DNA of 34,797 nucleotides from Mycobacterium sp. (GTDB lineage: Bacteria; Actinomycetota; Actinomycetes; Mycobacteriales; Mycobacteriaceae), in assembly GCA_020439025.1 (NCBI GenBank), contig JAGQTO010000043.1, positions 4,678-39,474 of the forward strand. The letters run 5' to 3'. Of the stretch, positions 15,437-24,680 are shown piece by piece. Numbering within the stretch: position 1 is the stretch's first letter; every line of letters begins with the position of its first letter. Under the pieces are notes generated by a model that worked only from the letters and a program-made list of their open reading frames with translations, did no database searches and was not told where the DNA came from. A program made the position numbers and the translations under genes.

Positions 15437-16927
15437 CTACAAGGCCAGCCGCACACTGCGCCGCAACGCCTTGAGCGCGTCGCCGAGTTGTTCGCGGCAG
15501 CGCTGGCCGAGGTCAGCCTCCCGGGCGAAGAGCACGCCGTAGCTGAAGGTGTCCTCACCGGCGGCGTGCGCGGCGGTGGCCTCGCGCAGTAGGTGGTCGC
15601 GGCTGACCACGCTGTCCTGATGTTCACCCAGGAGTTCCTGGACGGCCTTGGCCCGCTCGGCCACCGCCAACTCGCCGGTGGCGGCAGCGACATAACGAAG
15701 CCGCTTGGCCGCCTTGCGCACCTGGTGCAGGGCCGCGTCGCGGTCATGGCCCTCAGCGGCCTCGGCGTCCTTGACCCGCTTTCGCAGGCGCCGGTAGCCG
15801 GAGGCGATGTCGGCTTGGGGCAACCGGTCCTCGCGCGACGGGGGCGGAGCGAGCACGACGGCGTCGAGTGCGTCGAGCAGGCGGAAGTAGCGCGGTGAGC
15901 GCATCACCGTCAGCGATCTGCCCAGACCGCTCCGGTAGGCGCGCAGGGCGCCGTCGACCAGCCGCTCCCGTACCGGTCCGCGGACTAGTTCCGGCGGTAG
16001 CGCGTCCAGCGCGTCGCGGTAGCGTTCGGCGAGCACCTCGGCGTCCCGCGCGCCGCCCAGTACCGTGGCCAGTTCGCGCAGTTCGCTCAGGATCGTCGCG
16101 TCGTCGGTGAGGCCGAAGTCCCCTTCGGAGGCCTGCAGCAGGCTGCGGATCCGGCGGATGGTCACCCGCATCTGGTGCACGGCGTCGTCGGCGTCGGCCC
16201 GGACCTCGCGGTCGCACTCCCGCAACTTGGCGACCTGCCGGGCCACCGCGCGGTGTACCGGGTCCGAGGGGGGCTCGGGCCGTTCCGGTACGGCGTCTCC
16301 GAGAACCTTCGCCAGTTTCGACCCGTGCCCCGCCGGTCGGGCGCCCGCGGCGCGCAGTCGGTCGGTCAGCCCGGTCAGCACCTCGGCAGCTCCCTCCCGC
16401 TCGGCGTCGGCGAGTTCGAGCTCCCACTCCCGCCAGCGGGTCTCGGGGTACCGATCGCCGCTGACGGGGTCGACACGATGGGCGCCGACCCGGTCGTCGC
16501 AGAACTCAGCCACCGCATCGCCGTCGTCGCCGTAGAGGACCGTGGGTTCGCGGGTGGTCCGCAGCCGCGCCACCGGGACCAGGGCGCGGCCGCGCACGAT
16601 CGCCCGGACCACGTCGAGCAGCGCCTCGGGTACTTCTGCGTCGTCGGGACCGAGTGGGGCGTGGATCTCGGTGCGCGCCCGGCCGGCCGGAAGTTTGAGG
16701 TGCCAGCCGGCGTCAGTGCCGCCGGTGCGGCGCCGCAGCGTCACCCAATCGGCGGCGAGGTCGTAGCCGGCCGTGTCGAAATAGGCCGCTTCCAGATGCT
16801 GCGCCGGAAGCTCCTCGGCCCGGCTGATCCCGGGCAGGTCCGCGAAGGAGGGGGAGACGGTGGAGTCGTCGACGTCGAACTTCGTCTCCATCTCGACATG
16901 CCGCGACGCGTCCGGGGACTTCGCCAT
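15437..16927 (-). CDS. CYTH and CHAD domain protein (Rv2226-like)
   Basis: Cytoplasmic protein of 496 residues. The N-terminal CYTH triphosphate-tunnel domain (about 10-215) shows the ExExK signature VEMETKF (Glu12, Glu14, Lys16) and later LRRRTGG, HLKLP and EWELELAD, which bind metal-triphosphate substrates. The C-terminal CHAD domain (about 225-490) has the conserved histidine helices VHQMRVTIRRIRSLL and LHQVRKAAKRLRYVAA, which bind polyphosphate. The combination implies a role in triphosphate or polyphosphate metabolism; the substrate is not known. ATG 16927 is followed shortly by the ExExK motif, as normal. It is separated from panB by 48 bases and may share its transcript. Confidence 0.93.
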   Translation of the reverse strand: MAKSPDASRHVEMETKFDVDDSTVSPSFADLPGISRAEELPAQHLEAAYFDTAGYDLAADWVTLRRRTGGTDAGWHLKLPAGRARTEIHAPLGPDDAEVPEALLDVVRAIVRGRALVPVARLRTTREPTVLYGDDGDAVAEFCDDRVGAHRVDPVSGDRYPETRWREWELELADAEREGAAEVLTGLTDRLRAAGARPAGHGSKLAKVLGDAVPERPEPPSDPVHRAVARQVAKLRECDREVRADADDAVHQMRVTIRRIRSLLQASEGDFGLTDDATILSELRELATVLGGARDAEVLAERYRDALDALPPELVRGPVRERLVDGALRAYRSGLGRSLTVMRSPRYFRLLDALDAVVLAPPPSREDRLPQADIASGYRRLRKRVKDAEAAEGHDRDAALHQVRKAAKRLRYVAAATGELAVAERAKAVQELLGEHQDSVVSRDHLLREATAAHAAGEDTFSYGVLFAREADLGQRCREQLGDALKALRRSVRLAL

Positions 16928-16975
16928 GCGGCACAGCGTCGCACACCGAGGTGAACGAGGGGATGAACAATCGGG

Positions 16976-17827
16976 CTAGAAGCTGTGCTCCTCGGCCGGG
17001 AAGGCCCCGCTGGCCACCTCGTCGGCGTACTGGATCGCCGCGCGGCGCATCTCGGCCCCGACCTCGCCGAATCGTTTGACGAACTTCGCGGTCCGGCCGG
17101 TGGTGAGCCCGGCCATGTCGTGCCACACCAGAACCTGGGCGTCGCAGCTGGGCCCGGCGCCGATGCCCACGGTCGGAATGGTGAGCTTGCCGGTGATCTG
17201 GGTGGCCAGTTCGGCGGGCACCATCTCCATCACCACGGCGAACGCTCCGGCCTCCTGGACGGCGATCGCGTCGGCGACGGTCTGCTCGGCGGCGTCCCCG
17301 CGGCCCTGCACCCGGAACCCGCCGAGGCCGTTGACGCTCTGCGGGGTGAACCCGATGTGGGCCATCACCGGGATGCCGGCGGCGGTCAGGGTCGCGATCT
17401 GCTCGGCGACCCGCTCGCCACCCTCCAGCTTGACCGCGTGCGCCCCGGATTCCTTCAGAAAACGGGTTGCGGTGGCCAGGGCCTGGGCCGGGCCGCCTTC
17501 GTAACTGCCGAAGGGCAGGTCGGCCACCACCAGCGCGTGCCGGGCGCCACGGACGACACCGCGCACGAGCGGGATGAGTTCGTCCACCGTGACCGGAACG
17601 GTGGTGTCGTAGCCGTAGACGACGTTGGCGGCCGAATCGCCGACCAGCAGCACCGGGATTCCAGCGTCGTCGAACAGCCGGGCGGTGGAGAAGTCGTAGG
17701 CGGTGAGCATGGCCCACTTGTGCCCCTCGGACTTCATTCGCTGCAGGTGGTGGGTGCGAATCCTGGTGCGGGTGGTGGGCGGTGGAGTGGTTGACGAAGT
17801 GCCGCCGTAGAGCGTCTGCTCTGACAT
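16976..17827 (-). CDS. panB: 3-methyl-2-oxobutanoate hydroxymethyltransferase
   Basis: First enzyme of pantothenate synthesis: adds a hydroxymethyl group from methylenetetrahydrofolate to 2-oxoisovalerate, giving ketopantoate. The 283-residue protein shows [17 protein letters not shown], the metal-binding [12 protein letters not shown] and [30 protein letters not shown], and [23 protein letters not shown] 17827 gives a Thr/Pro-rich N-terminus of about 25 residues before the catalytic barrel; the open frame continues upstream but without a suitable start signal. Minus strand, as an orthologue of Rv2225 next to the CYTH-CHAD gene. Confidence 0.96.
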   Translation of the reverse strand: MSEQTLYGGTSSTTPPPTTRTRIRTHHLQRMKSEGHKWAMLTAYDFSTARLFDDAGIPVLLVGDSAANVVYGYDTTVPVTVDELIPLVRGVVRGARHALVVADLPFGSYEGGPAQALATATRFLKESGAHAVKLEGGERVAEQIATLTAAGIPVMAHIGFTPQSVNGLGGFRVQGRGDAAEQTVADAIAVQEAGAFAVVMEMVPAELATQITGKLTIPTVGIGAGPSCDAQVLVWHDMAGLTTGRTAKFVKRFGEVGAEMRRAAIQYADEVASGAFPAEEHSF

Positions 17828-17968
17828 GGTTGTCCCCAGTGTTTCGTCGGACCGATCCTCGAGGCCCATCCGGGTCCCCGGGTTCGCGTGACCTCCCCAG
17901 TCTGCCACCGCGACGCGGGCGGGGGAACGAGCCTCCGCGTGCAGTTCCTCACAGTCCGGTGCGCCGCC

Positions 17969-17974
17969 TAGCAT
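17969..17974 (+). promoter_or_regulatory. -10 box of the WS/DGAT gene
   Basis: TAGCAT fits TANNNT and ends 7 bases before ATG 17982, so transcription would start at or next to the A of the start codon (leaderless). AGGA immediately before the ATG is too close to be a useful ribosome binding site. Confidence 0.5.
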
Positions 17975-17981
17975 CGCAGGA

Positions 17982-19394
17982 ATGCAGCGCCTGCAGCGGC
18001 TCAGCGGACTCGACGCCAGTTTCCTCTATCTGGAGACCTCGACGCAGCCCCTGCACGTCTGCTCGGTGCTGGAATTGGACGCCTCGACCATTCCGGGCGG
18101 CTACCGCTTCGAAGCGCTGCGCGATGCGCTGGCCGCTCGGATCGCGGCCATCCCGGCCTTCCGGGAGAAGCTGGCCAACAGCATGCTCAACCTCGACCAT
18201 CCGGTGTGGGTCGAGGACCCGGACTTCGACGTCGACCGTCATCTGCATCGCGTCGGTCTGCCCGCTCCCGGCGGACGGGTGGAACTCGCCGAGATCTGCG
18301 GGCATCTGGCCTCGCTGCCGCTGGATCGTCGTCGTCCGCTCTGGGAGATGTGGGTCATCGAGGGTCTGGCCGGAACGGACGCCCGCAAGGGCGGCCGGCT
18401 GGCGGTGCTGACCAAGGTGCATCACGCCGCCGTCGACGGGGTCACCGGGGCCAACCTGCTGTCGCAGCTGTGCACCGTCGAACCCGACGCTCCGCCGCCG
18501 GACCCGGTGCAGGCCACTGCCGGGGCCGATCCGCTGCGGATCGCCCTCGGCGGTCTGGTCCGTTTCGCCGCGAGGCCGGTCGACCTGGCGACCAGCGTGC
18601 TGCCCGCAACGGTGTCCACGGTGGTCGAGACGGTCCGCCGGGTGGCCGGCGGGCGGGCCATGGCCAATCCGTTCACCGCGCCGCAGACCCCGTTCAACGC
18701 CCGTATCACAGCGCACCGCAACGTGGCCTTCGCCCAACTCGACCTGGACGATGTCAAGAAGGTCAAGGACCACTTCGGCGTGAAGGTCAACGATGTGGTG
18801 ATGGCGCTGGTCTCCGGGGTGTTGCGCAGGTTCCTGCTCGACCGCGGTGAACTGCCGGCGTCCTCCCTGGTGGCGATGGTCCCGGTGTCGGTGCACGACC
18901 GTTCGCAGCGTCCCGGCCGCAATCAGGTCTCCGGGATGTTCGCCACCCTGCAGACCGGGATCGCCGACCCGGCCGAACGGCTGGCGGCGATCGCTGCGGC
19001 CAACGACATCGCCAAGGAACACAGTTCGGCCATCGGCGCCACCCTGCTGCAGGACTGGAGCCAGTTCGCCGGCCCGGCGGTGTTCGGGGTGGCGATGCGG
19101 GTGTACGCGCGAAGCAGCCTGACCGAGTCGCGCCCGGTGCACAACCTGGTGGTCTCCAATGTGCCCGGGCCGCAGATCCCGCTGTACTTCCTGGGCGCCG
19201 AGGTCGGTGCGATGTATCCGCTCGGGCCGATCTTCCACGGCGCGGGTCTGAACATCACGGTGATGTCGTTGAACGGCAGCCTCAACGTCGGCCTGATCTC
19301 CTGCCCGGAGCTGGTACCCGGTCTGTGGGACATGGCCGACGGCTTCCCGGCCGGTCTGGACGAACTGCTGGCAGCCACCGGCACCGCGCGTTAA
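17982..19394 (+). CDS. Wax ester synthase / diacylglycerol O-acyltransferase (WS/DGAT)
   Basis: Acyl-CoA-dependent acyltransferase making triacylglycerol or wax ester storage lipid at the membrane. The 470-residue length is normal. The catalytic motif HHxxxDG is VHHAAVDG, with His147, His148 and Asp152. Other landmarks are [10 protein letters not shown] at the start, [29 protein letters not shown], and the C-terminal [19 protein letters not shown]. Mycobacteria have many paralogues (Tgs family), so which storage lipid it makes cannot be told. It lies between panB and caeA; I recall these as adjacent in M. tuberculosis, so this copy marks an insertion or a loss. Confidence 0.94.
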   Translation: MQRLQRLSGLDASFLYLETSTQPLHVCSVLELDASTIPGGYRFEALRDALAARIAAIPAFREKLANSMLNLDHPVWVEDPDFDVDRHLHRVGLPAPGGRVELAEICGHLASLPLDRRRPLWEMWVIEGLAGTDARKGGRLAVLTKVHHAAVDGVTGANLLSQLCTVEPDAPPPDPVQATAGADPLRIALGGLVRFAARPVDLATSVLPATVSTVVETVRRVAGGRAMANPFTAPQTPFNARITAHRNVAFAQLDLDDVKKVKDHFGVKVNDVVMALVSGVLRRFLLDRGELPASSLVAMVPVSVHDRSQRPGRNQVSGMFATLQTGIADPAERLAAIAAANDIAKEHSSAIGATLLQDWSQFAGPAVFGVAMRVYARSSLTESRPVHNLVVSNVPGPQIPLYFLGAEVGAMYPLGPIFHGAGLNITVMSLNGSLNVGLISCPELVPGLWDMADGFPAGLDELLAATGTAR

Positions 19395-19430
19395 GGGGGT
19401 CCGCGGGACCGCGCTACCAGGCAACTTCGC

Positions 19431-19450
19431 CCAACATGGCAGCATGTTGG
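19431..19450. repeat. Perfect 8-bp inverted repeat at the caeA start
   Basis: CCAACATG (19431-19438) and CATGTTGG (19443-19450) flank a 4-base spacer, directly before ATG 19453 and covering the alternative ATG at 19444. It could be an operator or an mRNA hairpin controlling translation of the caeA homologue. Confidence 0.6.
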
Positions 19451-19452
19451 CC

Positions 19453-21000
19453 ATGAGGCTGCATCATCGCCCCCGATCCGCGCGCACCGCCCTGGTGCTT
19501 CCCGCCGTCGCCGCCCTGCTGGCGACGAGCGCCGGGTGCAGCACCGTGGTGGGCGGGCGTGCGGTGCTGGCCGATCCGCAGATCGGTCAGCCGGTGGAAT
19601 GGGGGCCGTGCCGGCCGGCCGGTGGTGGGGGAGGCCAGGCGCTTCCCATCCCGGCCGGTGCCCAATGCGGCAAGATCGCTGTACCGGTCAACTACGACAA
19701 CCCCGACGGCGCCAGTGCCACGCTGGCCCTGGTCCGGTTCCCGGCCCTCGGCGACAAGATCGGCTCGCTCATCATCAACCCCGGCGGCCCGGGCGAATCC
19801 GGTATCGAGGCGGCGGCCAGCCTGCTCGACGGTCTGCCCTCGGAGGTGCGGGAGCGCTTCGACCTGGTCGGTTTCGATCCGCGCGGCGTCGGCTCGTCCA
19901 CACCGGCGCTGTGGTGCAATTCCGATGCGGACAATGACGAGTTGCGGGCCGACCCGCAGGTGGACTACAGCCCCAAGGGCGTGGAGTACATCGAGACCAA
20001 GACCAAGGAGTTCATCGCCCGCTGCGTGGACAAGATGGGCACCGAGTTCCTGGCCAACGTCGGAACCGCCAGCGTGGTCAAGGACCTCGACGCGCTGCGC
20101 GCCGCGGTCGGCGACGAGAAGCTGAACTACCTGGGCTACTCCTACGGAACCCGGATCGGCGCCGCCTATGCCGAGGCCTACCCGGAGAAGGTCCGCGCGA
20201 TGATCCTTGACGGTGCCGTCGATCCCAACGCCGACCCGATCCAGGCCGATATCGACCAGGCCGAGGCCTTCCAGGAGGCGTTCAACGACTACGCCGACGA
20301 CTGCGCCACCGATCCGGACTGCCCGCTGGGCACCGACCCGGCCAAGTCCGTCGAGGTCTACCGCGACCTGGTGGACCCGCTGGTGGACTCCCCGCTGCCG
20401 ACCAAGGACCCGCGCGGCCTGAGCTACAGCGATGCGATCGTGGGCACCATCATGGCGCTGTACTCGCCGAACCTCTGGCAGCACCTGACCCAGGGGCTGA
20501 CCGAGATGACCGAGGGCCGGGGCGACACCATGCTGGCACTGGCCGACATGTACATGCGCCGGGACCGGCAGGGCCACTACACCAACGCGACCGACGCGCG
20601 CGTCGCGGTCAACTGCGTCGACCAGCCCGCGGTCGACGATCGCGAGAAGGTCATCGAGGAGGACCGCCGGCTCCGGGAGGTGGCTCCGTTCATGAGCTAC
20701 GGCGAGTTCACCGGTCACGCCCCGATGAGCACGTGCGCGTTCTGGCCGGTACCTCCCACGAGCACCCCGCACGTCGCCTCGGCACCCGGGCTGCCCCCGG
20801 TGCTGGTCATCTCCAGCACCGGAGACCCGGCGACCCCCTATCAGGCCGGTGTGGACCTGGCCAAGCAGCTCGGCGGAGCGTTGTTGACCTTCAACGGAAC
20901 TCAGCACACGGTGGCCTTCCAGGGCGAGCAGTGCGTGGATGACTACGTCGCCGCCTATCTGGTGGATCTCAAGCTTCCCGCCGACGGCGCGACCTGCTGA
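19453..21000 (+). CDS. caeA: Hip1/CaeA-type serine hydrolase lipoprotein
   Basis: Cell-envelope alpha/beta hydrolase related to M. tuberculosis Hip1 (Rv2224c), a serine protease/carboxylesterase that processes GroEL2 and affects envelope lipids. The N-terminus is basic with a hydrophobic core and lipobox-like SAGC (Cys29 from ATG 19453). The oxyanion region INPGGPGESG, the nucleophile elbow GYSYGT (Ser230), the acid in STGDPATPY (Asp458) and TQHT (His485) make the triad. Extra cysteines indicate disulfides in the cap. An ATG three codons upstream (19444) is a possible start but sits in the hairpin. About 515 residues, as expected. The paralogue follows immediately. Confidence 0.92.
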   Translation: MRLHHRPRSARTALVLPAVAALLATSAGCSTVVGGRAVLADPQIGQPVEWGPCRPAGGGGGQALPIPAGAQCGKIAVPVNYDNPDGASATLALVRFPALGDKIGSLIINPGGPGESGIEAAASLLDGLPSEVRERFDLVGFDPRGVGSSTPALWCNSDADNDELRADPQVDYSPKGVEYIETKTKEFIARCVDKMGTEFLANVGTASVVKDLDALRAAVGDEKLNYLGYSYGTRIGAAYAEAYPEKVRAMILDGAVDPNADPIQADIDQAEAFQEAFNDYADDCATDPDCPLGTDPAKSVEVYRDLVDPLVDSPLPTKDPRGLSYSDAIVGTIMALYSPNLWQHLTQGLTEMTEGRGDTMLALADMYMRRDRQGHYTNATDARVAVNCVDQPAVDDREKVIEEDRRLREVAPFMSYGEFTGHAPMSTCAFWPVPPTSTPHVASAPGLPPVLVISSTGDPATPYQAGVDLAKQLGGALLTFNGTQHTVAFQGEQCVDDYVAAYLVDLKLPADGATC

Positions 21001-21076
21001 ACCGCCACGCTTCCGATACCGAGGTGTGACCGTTCGGCGCTGCCGCCACTGTCCCCGGCGTGCCACGATGGCGGCC

Positions 21077-22582
21077 ATGAATCGCGCCAGTCGGACCGGC
21101 TCGGCCGTGTTCTCCACGGTCCTGTTCACCCTGGCGACGGTGGCGCCGGCCGACGCGGCGCCGGGCTCCGGTCAGTCGACGGCGGCCCCGACCTGGGGTA
21201 GTTGCGACCGATTCATTTCCGACGCCTACCTGCCGACCGCCCAATGCGCGACCGTTCCGGTGCCGATCAGCGACGCCGATACCGACGGACCGCAGGCCCA
21301 CCTGGCCGTCGTCAAGATCCCGGCGACCGGGGACCGGCAGGGGGTGCTGCTCATCAATCCGGGCGGCCCCGGCGCGTCGGCGGTCGATGCGGCGGTGAGC
21401 CTGTCCGGCGCGCTCTCGGACAGCCCGATCTCCGAGCACTTCGACCTGATCGGATTCGATCCGCGCGGCGTCGGCCATTCGACACCGGAACTGCGTTGTC
21501 GCACCGACGCCGAGCGCGACGCGTGGCGACGCGAACCGATGGTGGACTACAGCCAGGCCGGTGTCGCCCAGATCGAACAGATCAACCGCACCTTCGCCCA
21601 GCAATGCCTGGACCGGATGGGCAAGCCCTTCCTGGCCGGTCTCGGAACCGCCTCGGCGGCAAAGGATATGGACGCCGTGCGGGAGGCCCTCGGCGAGAAG
21701 CAGATCAACTATCTCGGCTTCAGTTACGGCACCGAATTGGGCACCGCCTACGTGAGCAGGTTCCCCGACCGGGTGCGGACGATGGTGCTCGACGGGGCTA
21801 TCGACCCCAGCGCGGACCCGATGGCCTCGCTGGTGGATCAGATGGCCGGGTTCCAGGTGGCCTTCGAGGACTACGCGGCCGACTGCGCGACGTCGCGGGC
21901 CTGCCCGCTGGGCACCGACCCGGCGCAGTTCGTCGAGCGCTACCACCAACTGGTGGACCCGTTGGTCGCCAAGCCCGGGCCCACCTCCGATCCGCGCGGT
22001 CTGAGCTACTCCGACGCCATCACCGGAACGGTCAACGCGCTCTACACCCCGCAGTACTGGAAATACCTGACCAGCGGACTGCTGGGCCTGGCGCGCGGCA
22101 CCGACGCCGGCGACCTGCTGCTGCTGGCCGACGACTACGAGGGCCGCAACGAGGACGGCCACTACGGCAACGGGCAGGACGCCTTCAACGCGATCCGCTG
22201 CGTGGACGCCCCGACCCCCGAGGATCCGGCGGTCTGGGCGGGGGTGGACAAGCAGATCCGCCAGCGCGCCCCGTTCCTGTCCTACGGAGAGTTCACCGGG
22301 TACGCGCCCCGCGATTTGTGCGCCTTCTGGCCTGTCCCGGCCACCTCGGCACCGCATGTGGCATCGCCCGCCCCCGCCGGCAGCGTCGTGGTGGTGTCGA
22401 CGACCCATGACCCGGCCACCCCGTACGAGGCCGGAGTGAGCCTGGCCCGCCAGTTGCGGGCGCCGCTGATCACCTACGACGCCACCCAGCACACGGCCGT
22501 CTTCAACGGCGACTCCTGCCTTGACGACGCGGTCGTGCGCTATTTCGTCGACCGGGTGGTCCCCGGCGACATGTACTGTTAA
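21077..22582 (+). CDS. Secreted Hip1-like serine hydrolase (Rv2223c-like paralogue)
   Basis: Exported alpha/beta hydrolase of about 501 residues, paralogous to the upstream caeA homologue over its whole length. The N-terminus MNRASRTGSAVFSTVLFTLATVAPADA is a signal peptide with an Ala-Asp-Ala cleavage site and no lipobox cysteine, so it is likely released or cell-wall associated rather than lipid-anchored. The oxyanion motif INPGGPGASA, nucleophile GFSYGT, acid THDPATPYEAG and histidine TQHTAVF are intact, so it should be active. ATG 21077 is chosen; ATG 21068 would add three residues. Neither has a good ribosome binding site. Tandem paralogues of this kind are the rule at this locus in mycobacteria. 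Confidence 0.9.
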   Translation: MNRASRTGSAVFSTVLFTLATVAPADAAPGSGQSTAAPTWGSCDRFISDAYLPTAQCATVPVPISDADTDGPQAHLAVVKIPATGDRQGVLLINPGGPGASAVDAAVSLSGALSDSPISEHFDLIGFDPRGVGHSTPELRCRTDAERDAWRREPMVDYSQAGVAQIEQINRTFAQQCLDRMGKPFLAGLGTASAAKDMDAVREALGEKQINYLGFSYGTELGTAYVSRFPDRVRTMVLDGAIDPSADPMASLVDQMAGFQVAFEDYAADCATSRACPLGTDPAQFVERYHQLVDPLVAKPGPTSDPRGLSYSDAITGTVNALYTPQYWKYLTSGLLGLARGTDAGDLLLLADDYEGRNEDGHYGNGQDAFNAIRCVDAPTPEDPAVWAGVDKQIRQRAPFLSYGEFTGYAPRDLCAFWPVPATSAPHVASPAPAGSVVVVSTTHDPATPYEAGVSLARQLRAPLITYDATQHTAVFNGDSCLDDAVVRYFVDRVVPGDMYC

Positions 22583-22594
22583 TTGTCGCCGGGG
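22561..22594. terminator. Strong GC-rich hairpin spanning the stop codon
   Basis: CCCCGGCGACA (22561-22571) and TGTCGCCGGGG (22584-22594) form an 11-bp perfect stem with a 12-base loop that contains the TAA stop codon of the Rv2223c-like gene. No T tract follows. It may act as a T-less terminator or as an mRNA 3' stabiliser. Confidence 0.5.
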
Positions 22595-22639
22595 GCGGAC
22601 TTCGGAACCCGGATGGAATCCGGCTCCGGGGAGGCGGCG

Positions 22640-23242
22640 TTGAGTTTCTTTGCGAGGGCGCTCTCGGCCTCGGTGCTGTTGTTCGCGGCCGCGATCTGCC
22701 CGGCGCCGACCGCGGTCGGCGAGCCGGCCGACTCCGGTAGTTGCAACCCGCTGGGGGAGCCCAATTGGTGTGTGGGCCAGCCCCCGTCGGTATGGCCGGT
22801 GGCGGAGGGCAACTACACCAGCCCCACCGAGCCCGGCTGGGTGTTCTTCATCCCTCGCGGATTCGAAGGTCATGGGTGCGGCATCGCTCCCGACGGGACG
22901 GTGGGCTGTGACGCCGTTCCGGCGCGGGGTCCCGACGGCACACCGGTGCAGGCCGGCCAGCCCGGACCCCCGGGTTCCTACAGCTGCAACGGTGGTAACT
23001 GCCCCCTGCCGCCGCCGGGTGCGAATCAGATCGTCGTCAGCCCGGAGCGGCCCGCGCGCTACGTCCAGTCCGATGTCGAGACCTTCACCCGCGCCGTCGA
23101 CGTCCTCGACGAGGGGTACCGACTGGTCAACGGCGACGCGTGGTGCAGCGTGGGGTACCAGGGAACGGTGAGTTGCACCGCCGGTAAGAACGGTTTCACT
23201 CTCGCGGCGTTCGGGGTCTTCTTCGACGAACCCCTTCCGTGA
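22640..23242 (+). CDS. Secreted cysteine-rich protein of unknown function
   Basis: Exported protein of about 200 residues. TTG 22640 is preferred because GGGGAGG (22628-22634) lies 5 bases upstream and the product then starts directly with a signal peptide (SFFARALSASVLLFAAAI, cleavage near TAVG). ATG 22613 is an alternative. The mature part has eight cysteines in four close pairs (SCNP/NWCVG, HGCG/VGCD, YSCN/NCPL, AWCS/VSCT), implying several disulfides, and a Pro/Gly-rich middle. The second half carries FTRAVDVLDEGYRLVNGDAW. It resembles a mycobacterial family of small secreted proteins without known role. It lies 3' of the hydrolase pair and may be co-expressed with it. Confidence 0.72.
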   Translation: MSFFARALSASVLLFAAAICPAPTAVGEPADSGSCNPLGEPNWCVGQPPSVWPVAEGNYTSPTEPGWVFFIPRGFEGHGCGIAPDGTVGCDAVPARGPDGTPVQAGQPGPPGSYSCNGGNCPLPPPGANQIVVSPERPARYVQSDVETFTRAVDVLDEGYRLVNGDAWCSVGYQGTVSCTAGKNGFTLAAFGVFFDEPLP

Positions 23243-23260
23243 TCGCCGGTCCGCGTGGTG

Positions 23261-23292
23261 GTAACACGGAGTTAACAGCCGCTGCCTAGGCT
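23261..23292 (+). promoter_or_regulatory. glnA2 promoter with possible GlnR box
   Basis: TAGGCT (23287-23292) is a TANNNT -10 box ending 6 bases before ATG 23299, implying a leaderless mRNA. Upstream, GTAAC-N6-TTAAC (23261-23276) resembles the actinobacterial GlnR half-site pair (gTnAC-n6-GaAAC) and would overlap the -35 region. The -10 is good; the GlnR assignment is tentative. Confidence 0.4.
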
Positions 23293-23298
23293 CGCCTC

Positions 23299-24639
23299 AT
23301 GGATCGGCAAATGGAATTCGTGCTCCGCACACTGGAGGAGCGGGATATCCGCTTCGTCCGGCTGTGGTTCACCGATGTGCTCGGATACCTGAAGTCGGTC
23401 GCGATCGCGCCCGCCGAACTCGAGGGCGCCTTCGAGGAGGGCATCGGCTTCGACGGATCCTCGATCGAGGGCTTTGCCCGGGTCTTCGAGTCCGACACCG
23501 TGGCGCGGCCCGACCCGTCGACCTTCCAGGTGCTGCCGTGGACCACCAGTTCCGGCCAGCACCACTCGGCGCGGATGTTCTGCGACATCACCATGCCGGA
23601 CGGTTCCCCGTCATGGGCGGACAGCCGGCACGTGCTGCGCCGGCAGTTGGCCAAGGCCGGCGATTTGGGCTTCTCCTGCTACGTCCACCCGGAGATCGAG
23701 TTCTTCCTGCTGCAGGCGGGGCCGTATGACGGCTCGGTGCCGGTACCGGCCGACAACGGCGGCTACTTCGACCAGGCCGTGCACGATTCGGCACCCAACT
23801 TCCGCCGGCACGCCATCGACGCGCTCGAGCAGATGGGCATCTCTGTGGAGTTCAGCCACCACGAGGGCGCCCCGGGCCAGCAGGAGATCGACCTGCGCTA
23901 CGCCGACGCGCTGTCGATGGCCGACAACGTGATGACCTTCCGCTACCTGGTCAAGGAGGTAGCCCTCGCCGAGGGAGTTCGGGCGTCCTTCATGCCCAAG
24001 CCGTTCGCCGAGTACCCCGGCTCGGCCATGCACACCCACATGAGCCTGTTCGAGGGCGAGACGAACGCCTTCCACAGCCCCGATGACCCGCTGCAACTCT
24101 CAGAGGTCGCCAAATCGTTCATCGCCGGCATCCTCGAACACGCCACCGAGATCAGTGCGGTCACCAACCAGTGGGTGAACTCCTACAAGCGGCTGGTGCA
24201 CGGCGGCGAGGCTCCGACCGCGGCGTCCTGGGGCGCGGCCAACCGCTCGGCTTTGGTGCGGGTGCCGATGTACACCCCGCGCAAGGCGTCGTCCCGTCGC
24301 ATCGAGGTGCGCAGCCCGGATTCGGCCTGCAATCCCTACCTGACCTTCGCGGTGCTACTGGCGGCCGGGCTGCGCGGGATCGAGAAGAACTACTCGCTGG
24401 GCCCGCAGGCCGAGGACAACGTCTGGACGCTCACCCGCGATGAGCGCCGGGCGATGGGGTACCGGGAGCTCCCGTCGAGCCTCGGCGTGGCGTTGGGCGA
24501 GATGGAGAACTCCGAGTTGGTTGCCGAGGCGCTCGGGGAGCACGTCTTCGACTACTTCCTGCGCAACAAGCGCGCGGAGTGGGAGGACTACCGCTCCAAC
24601 GTCACCCCGTTCGAGCTCAGGAACTATCTGTCGCTCTGA
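23299..24639 (+). CDS. glnA2: Type I glutamine synthetase GlnA2
   Basis: Glutamine synthetase-family ligase of 446 residues, joining ammonia (or another amine) to the gamma-carboxyl of glutamate with ATP. Landmarks are GFDGSSIEGFAR, HPEIEFFLL, SHHEGAPGQQEIDLRYADA, the ATP-binding KPFAEYPGSAMHTHMS, NRSALVRVP and RIEVRSPDSACNPYL. The adenylylation loop of GlnA1 (NLYDLPPEE) is replaced by GYRELPSSLG, so control by the neighbouring GlnE is not expected. Length fits the short GSI-alpha-like form. Whether it makes glutamine or a gamma-glutamyl amide cannot be decided here. glnE follows 41 bases downstream. Confidence 0.94.
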   Translation: MDRQMEFVLRTLEERDIRFVRLWFTDVLGYLKSVAIAPAELEGAFEEGIGFDGSSIEGFARVFESDTVARPDPSTFQVLPWTTSSGQHHSARMFCDITMPDGSPSWADSRHVLRRQLAKAGDLGFSCYVHPEIEFFLLQAGPYDGSVPVPADNGGYFDQAVHDSAPNFRRHAIDALEQMGISVEFSHHEGAPGQQEIDLRYADALSMADNVMTFRYLVKEVALAEGVRASFMPKPFAEYPGSAMHTHMSLFEGETNAFHSPDDPLQLSEVAKSFIAGILEHATEISAVTNQWVNSYKRLVHGGEAPTAASWGAANRSALVRVPMYTPRKASSRRIEVRSPDSACNPYLTFAVLLAAGLRGIEKNYSLGPQAEDNVWTLTRDERRAMGYRELPSSLGVALGEMENSELVAEALGEHVFDYFLRNKRAEWEDYRSNVTPFELRNYLSL

Positions 24640-24680
24640 CCCGGCGGGGGTGAGCCGCGTCCGGGCGCTGCGATAGCGTC

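Noticed and set aside
20969..22873. 634-residue minus-strand open frame opposite the hydrolase genes
   Set aside because: It is the reverse-frame shadow of the Rv2223c-like gene, His/Arg/Gly-rich without motifs.
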